From: Atrina japonica
Lineage: Eukaryota > Mollusca > Bivalvia > Pterioida > Pinnidae
NCBI GenBank assembly: GCA_030159075.1
Contig: BROG01000970.1
Span: 75,001-139,000 of the forward strand
Direction: 5' to 3'
Length of the DNA: 64,000 nucleotides
In this document: positions 36,262 through 47,499 of the stretch, piece by piece
How the letters are laid out: each line of letters begins with the position of its first letter
How positions within the stretch are numbered: the stretch's first letter is position 1
Translations under genes and position numbers: made by a program
The notes under the pieces: model-generated
Told to the model about the DNA's origin: nothing
What the model saw: only the letters and a program-made list of their open reading frames with translations
The model's database searches: none

Positions 36262-36971
36262 ACCTATGCCAACTTAAATTATATTTTATTGATTATACGC
36301 TTAGTTATATGTTTGCTTTATACATCCCGTGACAACATTTTGTATTTATATCAGTTTTAATGTGAATTTAGTATGATATTAATACATGTTATTTACACAT
36401 AAGCATAATTGTGATGGTTGTTAAACATACAAATGTAATACACTGAATACATTTACATTATTATCGGTCGATGTGCTTAGTCATATTATATTACTTATAT
36501 ATAGTATCAAGTTGCTGTTACCTCACTCAATGTGTAATTATTATGCATACGATTGCACATTTTTTGTAATCAATATATAATTTGTAATCAATATGTAAAG
36601 GATAGTACATGCTCATGAGCCGTAGGACCTACAGCTACTAAACAATACAAGTACAATGTATTCCGGTACCTATAATATTTGTGTGCAGAAATAAAGTTTG
36701 CCACCCCTGTTATGATTAGGTTTAGACACGCTGTGTTTGTAAACATTTAACGAATGGACGCTTGTCAGAGTGCATTTATTGTCAATATGAATGCCGTTTG
36801 GGCGACAGATAAATAGAAATCAACACTATATTGGTAATTTATGGCATATTTCGTTAGATACAATAAATATGTAGATTTTCAGAGAAAGGTAGCTAAGCTT
36901 ATATTGGGTGTCTGTGCATGTTATTTTCTACAGCAAAATTTCAAATTTGCACATGTGTATTTGGTATAAAA

Positions 36972-36972
<1 letters not shown>

Positions 36973-37041
<69 letters not shown>
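36973..37041. repeat. (AG)n microsatellite
   Basis: About 68 bp of AG; a (CA)n tract follows at 37,142-37,182. Confidence 0.95.
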
Positions 37042-37048
<7 letters not shown>

Positions 37049-37140
37049 ATCTGTGCATGTACAATTTCAAATTGCTATCATAAATTCAAACGTATGACAG
37101 TTTTAAATCAACAATAACTCATGTGTATTATAAAATTACC

Positions 37141-37184
<44 letters not shown>

Positions 37185-37189
37185 GAGAG

Positions 37190-38480
37190 AATTGCTACAT
37201 GAATAAGAGGAAGGCAATAAACTTATGCCAAGGGGGGTTTTCATAACTCTCTACCTTGATATTATAGATTAAGGTTTTAATTCATGTATTTTCCAATAAT
37301 AATAATAATAACAATAATTGTTAATATTATAATAATAAAATAAGGATAATTTTAAAACTAATAATAATGATAATGTATATAGAAGTTGAATTATCTTATG
37401 ACCATTTATTGTCAAACCAATTTGCTATTTCACCTGATACACTGTTAAATATAATTCAAAACAAATCTCCATAATTCAAATATATTTTAAGTATATTTTT
37501 GTTACTGGTTGTGAATCCGTGTTCGACTTTGACTTTTAGGTCAGAGACAACTAAATACCCGGGATATTGGTTGGTTGAAAATGTGTAGGGTAAGCGGAGA
37601 TGCTATTTTGAATGTATCCTGATGTCTGGTTGAATTATATTGTATCAATGAACATATTTTTATATTTTTAGACAGTAAAAAAATGTATTAAGAGTTGAAA
37701 ATGCTGAATCAGCATAAATTTTACTGGTACTTTGATATTATTAGAGCCCATTTTCTAAAAAGTTTCTGAATTGTGACTTCACTGTCCATTCACTGCGAAA
37801 CTGCTGGGGGGTTGAAATATGGCCATGTGACAGAAAAACAAGATCCATTTGCATATATCTTGTGTTTATTTTCTGATTGCAGAAAGGACAATGAACAGAT
37901 CCACATATAATTTATAGGTCAACACTCGATCGAAAGATGAGATATACAGGAAAACGTTAACATTGTCGCCTATGGAAAACTATTTAGTTGTCTCTGACCT
38001 TTTTAGTATCTACGAAACGGAAATTTTAAAGTTAGTAGTTAACATGTACACACGATAAGATGCATCTGCTGTACAGCTCTTTTGAATTCATTGCAAATTA
38101 AAATCTAATCAATCACATGGCGGGGGATATGCTTTTGTTGTACGAATGTGCACTGAGTGCGAATACAAACACATGTTGATGGTTGTGCACTATGTTTGAA
38201 ATGTTAATATGTGTTGTGCTCAATTTAATTAAAAACCGATCTCTCATCGGTTCCATTTTTTGATACGTAACGAAGAGGACTGAACGATATTCGCTATGGA
38301 ATCACCTGCGAGCGAAATCTCTTTACCATTCGATAAACTTTCAAGATCTTCTGAGTCGTACTTTTATTGGTCGAACTGTACATACATACTGGAGGTCACT
38401 CACATGTGACCCCATAGCAGGTTTAATTAGATCGTCTACGCGGCATATCAGAAAAAGGAAGCGATTAACATTAGTTGTTG
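37190..38480. other. Intergenic or intronic, nothing recognised
   Basis: AT-rich with AATAAT and TAATA runs near 37,297-37,375. GACTTTTAGGTCAGAGACAA (about 37,531) is answered by GTTGTCTCTGACCTTTTTAG (about 37,987), an inverted pair 455 bp apart, so an old element with eroded ends is possible. Confidence 0.4.
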
Positions 38481-38481
38481 A

Positions 38482-38638
38482 TTAGTTACCTTGTTTGCGA
38501 TTACTCTGTTCCACTTAATGAAATGTCTAACTACCTGTTCAATAGCCGTCTTTTACAATATAAAAAATCTCAGATACCAAAGTATAAATCAATAAAATGT
38601 CCATGACATGGATACAAATCCGGCAAAAATTGACAAGA
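38482..38638. mobile_element. Two Penelope-like tail fragments in head-to-head orientation
   Basis: A plus-strand piece (ACCTTGTTTGCGATTACTCT, CTACCTGTTCAATAGCCGTC) at 38,488-38,551 meets a minus-strand piece (AAAAATCTCAGATACCAAAG, ATGGATACAAATCCGGCAAA) at 38,552-38,638. They lie about 30 bp beyond the splice donor of the DNDCDG exon. Confidence 0.6.
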
Positions 38639-38667
38639 ATATAAACGAAACCAGTAAAATATATTAC

Positions 38668-38761
38668 CTGTGTTAAAAGGAAAACATCTCTCCTCGTCTA
38701 TGAGTCCATCGCAATCGTTGTCTAGACCATCGCCTCTCACCATCATTGTAATGTGGCACGG
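38668..38761 (-). CDS. Exon 3 of IgGFc-binding-domain gene, left copy: DNDCDG metal-binding-like motif
   Basis: A 94-nt exon bounded by an AATGAAG acceptor and a CACAG/GTAATA donor, entered in phase 0 and left in phase 1. It reads PCHITMMVRGDGLDNDCDGL then IDEERCFPFNT. The D-x-D-C-D-G-x-x-D-E-E pattern resembles an EF-hand-like or MopE-type putative metal-binding motif. It differs from the exon at 63,857-63,950 at six of 94 positions. The entry phase fits the end of the domain exon at 39,437. No following exon was found further left. Confidence 0.7.
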
Positions 38762-38779
38762 CTTCATTAGATAAATACT

Positions 38780-38899
<120 letters not shown>

Positions 38900-39212
38900 C
38901 TGTGTCTGTGTGTATTTATTTATGTCTTTGTGACTTTTAGTACTGCTTCGATAATTCTACTGTTACGACTTTTACAACAACTACTACTACTTGTATTAAC
39001 AGAACAACAATAACAACAACAATAATAATAATAATAGCACAGACATTTGTCACACATGTTACTCTAATGCAGATAATAAACAGGAAAAGGAATAGAATTT
39101 CGATTCAAAAATTTCAATTTGTTTCCTCACTGAACGAGAATAGTTCTTTATACATCTTACGTTATTACAAGTCACCTATATCTTATTAAGTTTCGGTATA
39201 TACGTTTTAGTG

Positions 39213-39395
39213 TACAGTGGAACCTCGCCTAAAGACGACTTCGCTTAGGGGAGACCACCTCACATTTCCGACAATGAATTTCCAGTCTCTTGATAGATAT
39301 TTAATAAGTACGGAACTTCACTTAAGAGACCACCTCTCTAATCAGACCACTTTTATTCAGTAGTCAGGTGGTCTTTATAGGGAGGTTCCACTGTA
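39213..39395. mobile_element. MITE-like element with perfect 14-bp inverted ends
   Basis: TACAGTGGAACCTC (39,213-39,226) and GAGGTTCCACTGTA (39,382-39,395) are exact reverse complements. The interior repeats AAGAGACCACCT-type text. CAGTG ends next to TA fit a Tc1/mariner-type target; no transposase. It lies in the intron between exons 2 and 3 of the left IgGFc-binding gene. Confidence 0.75.
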
Positions 39396-39436
39396 ATTGA
39401 TAAGAAAAATTACATTGCTAAATTATATAAAATTAC

Positions 39437-40745
39437 CTCATTGATAGGCGCAAGATGCAGTCCGATGGGAAATGCATACGACTCCATTGTTTGACGTCCA
39501 AACAAAATAGCACAGAACAGGGTAATGGGTGATGTATGTCTGAAAGTGTAAGTTCCTTCACTTATATTAATGAAACCTCCAACTAACCGTGGTACAGTAT
39601 CTGGTATTTCGTGATAAATCGTGTGACTCTTCCTCTGGGCAAGTGTTTGTCGTTTAACAAAAGGTCATCTTTTTCTGACTTGGGAACAACAAACATGACG
39701 TAGTTGATGTATGAATCACCAAGGGAGTACTGTGACGTGGAGAACGTGTAGTCTGCGGCATACTGTTCTATTGGGGGAATCAGAGTCATAGAAGGATCGG
39801 TTCTCTCATTTATATCAAGCTCACTTTTCACGTACTGGATTAGCAATATAGGTTCGCTTGCAACTACATGAGTATACCAAGATGATTCAAAGTCTTTTTC
39901 AACATATGAATTAGCTTTTGGTATAATAAAATTTTGTGTTGAACGAGTCGTTCCAGATTTATAGAAAGAAACAGTGATGTGCGTGTTATCTTTACTGGCG
40001 ATAAAGCGAAACAGGTCCCCAGTAGAACGACCTGGAATTGGAACTGTTGCAAAAGATTTTCCAAACGTGCTAACGGGAAATAATTGCTCAACTAGATGAT
40101 CTTTAGTGCGTCCATTGCCAATATGTGTTTTAGCATTACCACTGAAAACTGCGATAACGTGGTTAGAAATTATTCTTGTTCCCGTCAAATCCCCGAGAGT
40201 TTGGATTTGGAAAGAGTCGAATCTGTTCAACGTTATATTGCTCCATTCGTTTTTTACGTATCTTCTATGCTCATAAGTGACCTCTACATTGTTGTCATTT
40301 GGTAGTAGAACAGACACGCGACTTCCATCATGAACAGCCACAATAAGAACAGAGGTGGAATTGTAGGTTGGGGAATAGCAAGCATCGATATACTCTTTGC
40401 CTAAGACATCAGTCGGCAAACCAAGATATCCATCATTTGAAAAGAACTGCTTATTCATGCCAAATATCACTGTTTCTTCAGAGGATGATATCAAAATGCC
40501 TTTGGATTGCAATTCCGTGCCTTGATGTTGAAATCCTCTATCAATGATTATCTTTTGCACTTGACCAGATGTAACAGAGACATTTTTGTTTAATGAAAGC
40601 GTGTTCGACCGAGGTGCTTGCACTGTCACACCTACGATACTTTTGCTAGATGTTGTAACGAACAACTCGATATCACAGTCTTTGCCATGAGCTAAGTTCT
40701 GCATAAATCCTATCACAAATTCAGTGCCTGCATTATCTGGTGCCG
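39437..40745 (-). CDS. Exon 2 of IgGFc-binding-domain gene, left copy, frameshifted
   Basis: From a TTGAAG acceptor the frame opens with APDNAGTEFVIGFMQNLAHG and runs about 380 residues through the IgGFc-binding domain: VTTSSKSIVGVTVQAPR, GTELQSKGILISSSEETVIF, ATVPIPGRSTGDLFRFIASK and QYSLGDSYINYVMFVVP. It stops at 39,583. A second frame on the same strand supplies the expected domain end: EIPDTVPRLVGGFINISEGT, then FRHTSPITLF, ESYAFPIGLHLAPINE and a GAG/GTAATT donor. The two join only with a one-base loss or two-base gain between about 39,610 and 39,640. The domain is found in IgG Fc-binding protein (FCGBP)-like secreted mucus proteins and is common in molluscs. Either this is a pseudogene in progress or the sequence has an error here. 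Confidence 0.75.
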
Positions 40746-40859
40746 CTTCAAAACAATCATAACAAAATATTAAATAGCACCGAGAAATATTGTTTACGTT
40801 TGGAAAGAATACAGGGTGGTCGCCATAATCTTGTACTTATTTAAAGTGACATTAAATAC

Positions 40860-41075
40860 TCACGTGTTTTATTGACTGAGAAAAACCAGGTTTAAATGCG
40901 CGACAATCACATTAATGAGTTTTAATATGCTTTGGGATCATTTAAACCTAGTTTTTTTTAGTTAATTTAGGTTACGATAAAAGCAAGGATTAACTAGAGG
41001 AAATTAAGGTTTGATTTGTAGCCCACTTTAACTGGAGAAAAACTAGGTTTAACTGAGAAAAACCAAGTTTTTTTT
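40860..41075. mobile_element. MITE-like repeat with GAGAAAAACTAGGTTTAA ends
   Basis: ACTGAGAAAAACCAGGTTTA begins a stretch rich in AACCTAGTTTTTTT and GAGAAAAACTAGGTTTAACT in both orientations. It matches a longer relative at 42,928-43,235. It lies in the intron between exons 1 and 2 of the left IgGFc-binding gene. Confidence 0.5.
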
Positions 41076-41469
41076 ATATTAATAAAGCTTATTGTCCAGA
41101 TGTATTAGTATTTCAGTCTGCCAGGATTGGGACCCTGGATGCAGGCTGATCACAATGTTTCATACAACTCCAACTGTTAGTAATGCTATACATATAATAT
41201 AGCACATATTTATCGTATAATTAATTAAATAAGAATATATATGTATAATGATTTTGAATTTCAATTTTCGCACATATAACATTTATTTAGCATTTCAAAT
41301 CAAAACAAAAGCTATATTACTGAGTATATTAAATGCAGATTTTTTATGGGCAATAGAAAGAACAAAGGTAGAGCAGGATAGTGATACCAGTCAAAGTGAA
41401 GGAAAAATAAGAAAAAGAGAAAAAAGAAACTTACTCCTATCTGATATTTAGAGAGGAAAAGTTACATGC

Positions 41470-41745
41470 ATGCATGTATTCATTATATGTCATATATATC
41501 GGTACATATGCTCATGTACACATATACATCTATACACATACACACATACATGTATACACATGTCATGTATACACACATATATAAACACATACACACATAT
41601 ACATCTATACACATACACACATACATGTATACACATATATAAACACATACACACATATACATATATACAAACACAGACAAATATACATACACATACATAT
41701 ATACACATACAAACAGATATATATATATATATAAATATTGATTTC
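41470..41745. repeat. CA/TA-rich complex microsatellite
   Basis: Alternating ACACATA, TATACACA and CATACA units over about 275 bp. Open frames on both strands here are artefacts of this composition. Confidence 0.9.
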
Positions 41746-41879
41746 TCATTTGTATGTACATACTGCATTACCCATGCATGTATACGTACTTGTCCATATA
41801 AATTATAATGCACATATATAAACATTTTGTAAGGGAGGTAACTGATATAGTTTACTGTTCTGTTCATGCAAATATTATG

Positions 41880-42970
41880 TTCAAATGACAATGTAAAACG
41901 TTTTTAGGGATTTGCTTCAGAATCTGAATAATTTCTTCCATGAAAACCATATTTTAGTGAAGACTTCATTTCTGTCATCCTTGCATGCAATAAATTTCTC
42001 TGTTATATAATTATATTGAAGGTGATTAATAATACCTGATAAATTAGGGATTTTCTTTTGTTTCATAACGTTTTGTAGTAGAATGATGAAGTTTGTTACA
42101 TGATTCTGTTTTTAATTCTGATCTCCTAAAAGAATATTTCTTTTGTTAAAATACACTAATATTTGTGTTTTTTCAAATATTCTATTAGATAATATTCTCC
42201 ATAGACTGAATTGAAAGAGACATGTTCTATAATCTCTAAATCTTTATCACAAAATTCACATATATCTTCAGATTTAATTTAATTCTTTTTAAATAACTGC
42301 CTACTGGTAAAATTCTATGGCGTATTCTAAACTGAAGCCATTGTAATGATGAGTCAGCTGTTGTGTTAAAGCAGGCTTCAAATACTTCTTTAACATTCAA
42401 ATTGAAATCATCTATTGAATTCCATTTAATAATTGCTATGAGCCTCTTTTAAATTTAATAAATTGTACAATTTTGTATTTCCATTATCACATGGAAACAA
42501 GGTATTTAAATGAAATGGAATATATGGAAACTTTACATTCCCCCACATCATTATGAAGGGATTTAAAATATTTTGATATTGTACTTTGTATTCCATTAAA
42601 CTGTTAAGGACACATTTCATGTAAATCAAATATTAATTGAAGCTGTTGTTTGGTCAGGATTTTTTTATTTTCATAAACGTCACCTATCACCTTAACGCCT
42701 TTCTGGTACCATTCCTTTGTAAAAATAGGTTTGTTATTGATTTTTAGTTTTGCAATTATATCATACTGGTAGCAACATGAAATTATCCTCAGCTATATTT
42801 ACCTGTGACTGTATATTCATGATTTTCTGCCATGCCAAAAAGTGTCTTTCCAAACACTATTTTTATTCCCTTTTTGAAGTTTATTTATAGAATTATCTGG
42901 GTTTTTTATTCTTGGGTTAGGTAATGCTATAAAAAGATGATTGAGAAAAACTAGGTTTATCTCGAGAAAA
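41880..42970 (-). mobile_element. LINE fragment, C-terminal part
   Basis: Minus-strand frames read LFIALPNPRIKNPDNSINKL and VWKDTFWHGRKS, then GVKVIGDVYENKKILTKQQL, and EVFEACFNTTADSSLQWLQF leading into RIRHRILPVGSYLKRI and EDICEFCDKDLEIIEHV. This is the reverse-transcriptase zinc-binding tail of a LINE ORF2 (IRHRILP, C-x-x-C). Stops are frequent. It lies in the intron between exons 1 and 2 of the left IgGFc-binding gene. Confidence 0.65.
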
Positions 42971-43235
42971 ACTAGGATTAACTCATTATTGCGTGCTTTA
43001 TCAGTTATCATTTTTCTCTATAACCCACACTGACTGTGCGAGAATCACAAAAATGACTTAAACCTAGGTTTTCTAGAGGAATTAATGAGTATTTGGCGCA
43101 GTTAAACCTAGTTTTTCTCAATTAAACCTAAAAGTAGGTTTAACTCGTAACCCACATTAATTGGAGAAAAACTAGACTTAACAAAGAAAAACAAGACTAG
43201 GTTTAATTGAGGAAAACCTAAGCTTAACTCGTTAA
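42928..43235. mobile_element. MITE-like repeat, same family as 40.86-41.07 kb
   Basis: It carries GAGAAAAACTAGGTTTATCT, AAACCTAGTTTTTCTCAATT, GGAGAAAAACTAGACTTAAC and a closing AACTCGTTAATGTGATT in alternating orientations. Confidence 0.5.
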
Positions 43236-43239
43236 TGTG

Positions 43240-43440
43240 ATTTCGGCGTGCCATACACGGAACCTCTGTTTTATGTCTCATCCGAAATTGTACCTTTCAC
43301 CTCATGATCGCATGATGAATAGAAGGACATTACTTTTTTGTTAAGTCTACGATGCAATCCGTAAGGAGTACCGAACTCAAGAAATTTGTTTGCGAGTTGA
43401 ACGCTCTACCAATATACCACTAAAGGAGATGCGTGCAGCC
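43240..43440 (-). mobile_element. SINE family 1, diverged
   Basis: The body phrase TTTTATGTCTCATCCGAAAT and a head reading, on the minus strand, AGTGGTATATTGGTAGAGCG then TTCAACTCGCA are recognisable. The middle is eroded. Confidence 0.5.
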
Positions 43441-44930
43441 ACATACTTTGGACAAATGTACTACATATATTTAAAATATGTCAACAGTATTAACTCTTTG
43501 ACTGCAACATTACTAGGGTCAATATAGGCTCTCACTCCTGCATTAATTATTCATACTTTAAAGAAATTAAGATACACTTTTTGATTTCAAATAATCCAAC
43601 AAGTGTACAAGATGCAGACATAAAACATACATCAAAATGTTTGATTGGGTTGATACAAATATACATACATTGAGTCATGTCTCATTGTCACCTGTACAGG
43701 TGTGAGAAAAGGTAATGAAACCTCCGAAATTTGCCTGTATAAATAAACTGTCTTTAAGACTTTTTCCAATGTGTAAATAAAATCCAAGGGACACCCAAAA
43801 CAAATGGAATAACCAATCAGGGTCAGTTTTATATCAACATTTTGACACAGCATGATTTGAAAACCCTGTATGACAACATCAACAATGATGAGTCTGAGAC
43901 ACAACTTTTGTTGTGCCTATTACTGGTGGCACGGCAATATTTGTTCGTAGCAGTCTAAGGTTTAATCAACGGGGACATCTTGGGATGAACAGAAAAATAT
44001 TGTCACACATTTAAAATATTAATCCGATTTATCCACGGTTTTAGAGCTGTCATAGAATTTAGAATGCAATCGATGGTTAAAAATCCATGGCATGGAAACG
44101 CTACTTTTGTGTCCGTCCCGAAATCTTTTATTTTCATTTTACATGGAATCGTCAGCTTTAATGATGTAACACAACTTGGACTTGAGTTTTGATTATTGAT
44201 TGGGACTTCTTCAATTTTACTTAATACAATGTAGCCAGGCTTCTAAATACAGAGTACATGTAATATGGGTCAGATGTCACAAAATTTACTCACTCAAGAT
44301 CAACAACTCCAAAATACATTGAATATGGTACTAAATTTTATACAGGAATGGTAACGTTAATTCTCAGTATTCTGTATGATATCCAATGTATTTAGGATCT
44401 GGATTTTGAGTGAGTACATTAGGGGACCTCTGACCAATGAGTGGGTAAATCAGGGGACCCCTGGAATCATGTTTTTGTATCATATCATTATTTCCTGAAT
44501 TGGGGTAAGTGCTAGACGAAACTTGTAGCAATTCAAATATGGCTGTGTATGGAAATTCGACAATATTATAGGGGCATAAGTTGTGTTTACCAAAAACAAA
44601 TTATTTCGATTTCTTCTACTTTTACTATACGATGTACACGGACAAATAAGAGATATACACAGGCAGAAAAGTTTATATTTCTATATATTTTGTTAAAATA
44701 AGGTCAGATCAAGTGTTGTATTCATATACAAATGGTAAGGATGAGTTAATCAATTGCAATTGAAAAAGTGTCAAACCTCGGTTTATCAAGCAATTTTCAC
44801 AAAATATATAGGAATTTAAGAATGGCTATGCCTGTGTATCTCTTTGTTGGTATTGCATATCATTCTATGTACATGTACTTAAAAGGAAAACACCGCTAAT
44901 ACCAATTTACATCAACTTAGAATTCACGAG
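43440..44930. other. Intronic, old repeats only
   Basis: The text at 44,175-44,225 belongs to the repeat also at 15.1 and 17.0 kb. Around 44,280-44,450 TCACAAAATTTACTCACTCA and TTTTGAGTGAGTACATTAGG form weak inverted ends. About 44,568-44,900 is a relative of the GGGGCATAAGCTGTGT family. No exons seen. Confidence 0.35.
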
Positions 44931-44954
44931 TATCAATGATTACGTTAATGAAAA

Positions 44955-45006
44955 TGATGATGATGATGATGATGATGATGATAATGATGATGATGATGAT
45001 GATGAT
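44955..45006. repeat. (GAT)n microsatellite
   Basis: About 16 GAT triplets with one AAT interruption, 30 bp beyond the donor of the signal-peptide exon. Confidence 0.95.
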
Positions 45007-45037
45007 TGCAGTTATAATCAAATCGACATAAACTTAC

Positions 45038-45083
45038 CGTACACACACGGGAAAACCAGAGCTATTCCAATATGCGAGATCAT
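45038..45083 (-). CDS. Exon 1 of IgGFc-binding-domain gene, left copy: signal peptide
   Basis: ATG at 45,083 opens MISHIGIALVFPCVY, a short hydrophobic leader, followed by one base and GTAAGT. Phase 1 fits the two-base entry of the domain exon at 40,745, giving Tyr-Ala-Ala-Pro-Asp at the join. A CCTATTTCAG acceptor at 45,093-45,094 places only nine UTR bases before the ATG, so transcription starts in an exon further right. The intron to exon 2 is about 4.3 kb and full of repeats. Confidence 0.65.
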
Positions 45084-45615
45084 GGGGGCGATCTGAAATA
45101 GGAAATTAAACTTAAGTAATACAGTATACCTGCAAATTTTCGCCCCTGTATATTTTCGCCCTTTTACGACAAAAAATATATACACCATGTCTTAAATAAG
45201 CCTTAAATCACCATAGTTTGTTTCATAGATGGCATAGATTATTTTTCTTAGATATTTCGATTTCATTTTACATTCTCCCTCATCTAATGGAAAATATGGT
45301 GGAAATCATACGGGACCGAAGGTATATAGTATGCTGTGTCACCAAGTCTTTTATAATAACAAGACAATATGGAATACAAAATATATAAGTTGGTCAGTTA
45401 ATTAATTTTTGATAATTTGTATTACTTTAAAGTCTATGTAGTTATGTTCAACCCATAAAGTAATTACCAATAAATGTGAATTAACGAGAAAATATAAATT
45501 AATCTTTTTACCTGACAGGAGTGAAGTTTAGGGATTTGAACAAGGAAATAATGCTGAACGTGTGTAAATATATTCTAAATTGAAAATTGTATTTCGTAGA
45601 TTTATTTATGACCAT

Positions 45616-45828
45616 ATACTGTATACAGGGTTATTTTCGCCCCGTATTATTTTCGCCCTAATGCACTTGCAAACGGTTTCGCCCCGTTTTAAATTCGCCC
45701 AGACTTTTATTATTAAAAATAGATGAATTTACCATTTTGGATTCGCCCAGTTTTGAATTCGCCTACTAACAATGAGGGCGAAAGGGGCGAAAATAAAACG
45801 AGAGCGAAAAATTCCCTGTATACAGTAT
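45616..45828. mobile_element. MITE-like element with ATACTGTATACAGGG ends
   Basis: ATACTGTATACAGGG and CCCTGTATACAGTAT are perfect 15-bp inverted ends. Internally TTTTCGCCCC recurs several times and returns as GGGGCGAAAA. A relic of the same type, with AATACAGTATACCTGCAAAT and TTTTCGCCC, lies at about 45,118-45,180. Confidence 0.75.
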
Positions 45829-45835
45829 TAAAAAA

Positions 45836-46029
45836 TACAAAAAATCATAGAAACCAAAGTTTAAATCTTCAGGATGTCTGGCGCACATTGTACAAATACG
45901 GACCTTTGGAAATACAGAGGTGGGATCAGGTGTCACGGAGGAGTAATCATCTCCTGTTGACCGGTCACACCCGCCGCGAGTCCACGATCAAATTCAAATA
46001 AAATAGGTGAGTAACAAATCCTCGTAGCA
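45836..46029 (-). mobile_element. Penelope-like 3' tail
   Basis: It carries AGGATGTCTGGCGCACATTG, GGTGGGATCAGGTGTCACGG, CCTGTTGACCGGTCACACCC and TAGGTGAGTAACAAATCCTC. Confidence 0.65.
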
Positions 46030-46194
46030 TTCGTAAAAATTGGACACTGATGCTAATTGGTTGAGTTATGTCAAAAATATGTTGTATAATATACGTCTGG
46101 ATTATATATGATTAAAACAATCTGTTCCAGTCGGTAATTTGTTTTTACATATCTGTACAACTCGATTGACTGTCATTTTTATTCAAGAAATATA

Positions 46195-46473
46195 TTGTTA
46201 TTTCCCAGAAGCATTAAAATGTCGTTCGTATATAATCTTACCCGTCATAAATATGTTACATCACTACCACAGGAATCCATTACTCGACTCCAATTTTATA
46301 TTTTAGCAAAGTTCAAAATGTCCGCAAATAATAATTTGATTAAAATTTTGCAATATAAACGATATGTACCTCGTAAACTTACAATATGTCCTTATTGTTC
46401 CATTACCGACATTGAAGACGAGTTCCTTTTTATTTCAGTTTTTCTACTATATTATAATTTACGTGTTATTTAA
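46195..46473 (+). mobile_element. LINE C-terminal relic
   Basis: The open frame reads LQFYILAKFKMSANNNLIKI, YVPRKLTICPYCSITDIEDE and FLFISVFLLYYNLR. The C-x-x-C then IEDE-x-x-F pattern is the usual end of some LINE ORF2 proteins. No other part of that LINE is adjacent. Confidence 0.5.
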
Positions 46474-46547
46474 ATCCGTCAATGTTTAAATTACTAGCAG
46501 GAAGTTGTTAAATTTTGCAAAATACTTAATTAATGCAATGAAGATCT

Positions 46548-46885
46548 TTATAATATAAAATCTCAAATACCAAATTATAAGTCTACAGGTTGTCCAGAAC
46601 ACATATACAAATCTGATGAATATTGGACAAACACGGACCTCTGGAAATCCACACCCGCCGTGAGTCCACAGTCAAATTCAAATAAAATAGGTGAGGAAGA
46701 AATCCTCGTCACCTTTGGTACATCGAATAAGTAACTTGAAATTTCATTTAGTGAAACCGAGTAATAATAAACAAGGTTATTATACCGACCGTGAAATTTG
46801 CGGAACGTTGACGTCAAACGCGATTTTCGATACTCCTGTGCCAATAATTTGTCAGAAAGTAGTTTATATGAAATGTTTAATGTTT
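46548..46885 (-). mobile_element. Penelope-like 3' tail with last RT codons, internally deleted
   Basis: Minus-strand frame TSTFRKFHGRYNNLVYYYSV and SLNEISSYLF matches the RT end of the 30-kb copy. The tail resumes after a gap at CACACCCGCCGTGAGTCCAC. Confidence 0.65.
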
Positions 46886-46892
46886 AACATAT

Positions 46893-47096
46893 GATGGCGG
46901 CCAGTTTTTAATGGTGGAGGAGAGAGTTCGGTTACAATTTACTGGGGAAGAGACCACCGTCCTTCCGCAAGGAAACTGGCAAACTTACTCACAAAAATCA
47001 GCTTAGGTTCCAGCGGGACTCGAACCTGCGCCGACAGGAAGTGAGAGACATCATGATTTAAAGCGCGATGCTCTAACAACTCGACCACGGAGACCC
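46893..47096 (-). mobile_element. SINE family 2
   Basis: On the minus strand the head GGGGTCTCCGTGGTCGAGTT, B box GGTTCGAGTCCCGCTGG and body AGTTTGCCAGTTTCCTTGCG are well preserved. Confidence 0.75.
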
Positions 47097-47137
47097 CAAA
47101 TGTAATTTTAAAATGATATTCATGAAAATATAGATGA

Positions 47138-47492
47138 TTAAAGGGGCATAAGCTGTGTGTTTTCTAAAATTGTATTTACATTTTTTACTACTTAGATAGA
47201 TTAACAATAAGAAAAAGACATAATCTCAGACATAAAAATCATTAAAGTTTTATATTTGGTGAAAAATGCTTGAGAATTAAAACCCTGTTTCGCCACTATT
47301 TCACTTGCAATTGATTAACTTAACCTTACTATTTCTATATGAATACCACACTTTACCGTCACAAAATATATGGAAATATAAGATTGTTTATGCCTGTATA
47401 TAGCTCTTATTTGTTAATGTACATCTAGTACAAGTGAAAAAGAAAAAAATCAAATATTTTGGGGGGTAAACACAGCCTAATGCCCCTTTAAA
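47138..47492. mobile_element. MITE-like element, AAAGGGGCAT(A/T)AGCTGTGT ends
   Basis: The left end TTAAAGGGGCATAAGCTGTG is the near reverse complement of the right end AACACAGCCTAATGCCCCTT. The interior is AT-rich (CCTGTTTCGCCACTATTTCA). Relatives lie at 58,025-58,397 and about 44,568-44,900. Confidence 0.65.
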
Positions 47493-47499
47493 ATCTAAC

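Noticed and set aside
41470..41891. ORFs on both strands near 41.6 kb
   Set aside because: They come from a CA/TA-rich microsatellite (Tyr-Val-Cys and Thr-His repeats).
46893..47096. Genuine tRNA gene, here and at the other SINE heads
   Set aside because: A- and B-box-like text is present, but the heads run straight into shared SINE bodies and the acceptor stems are not well paired.
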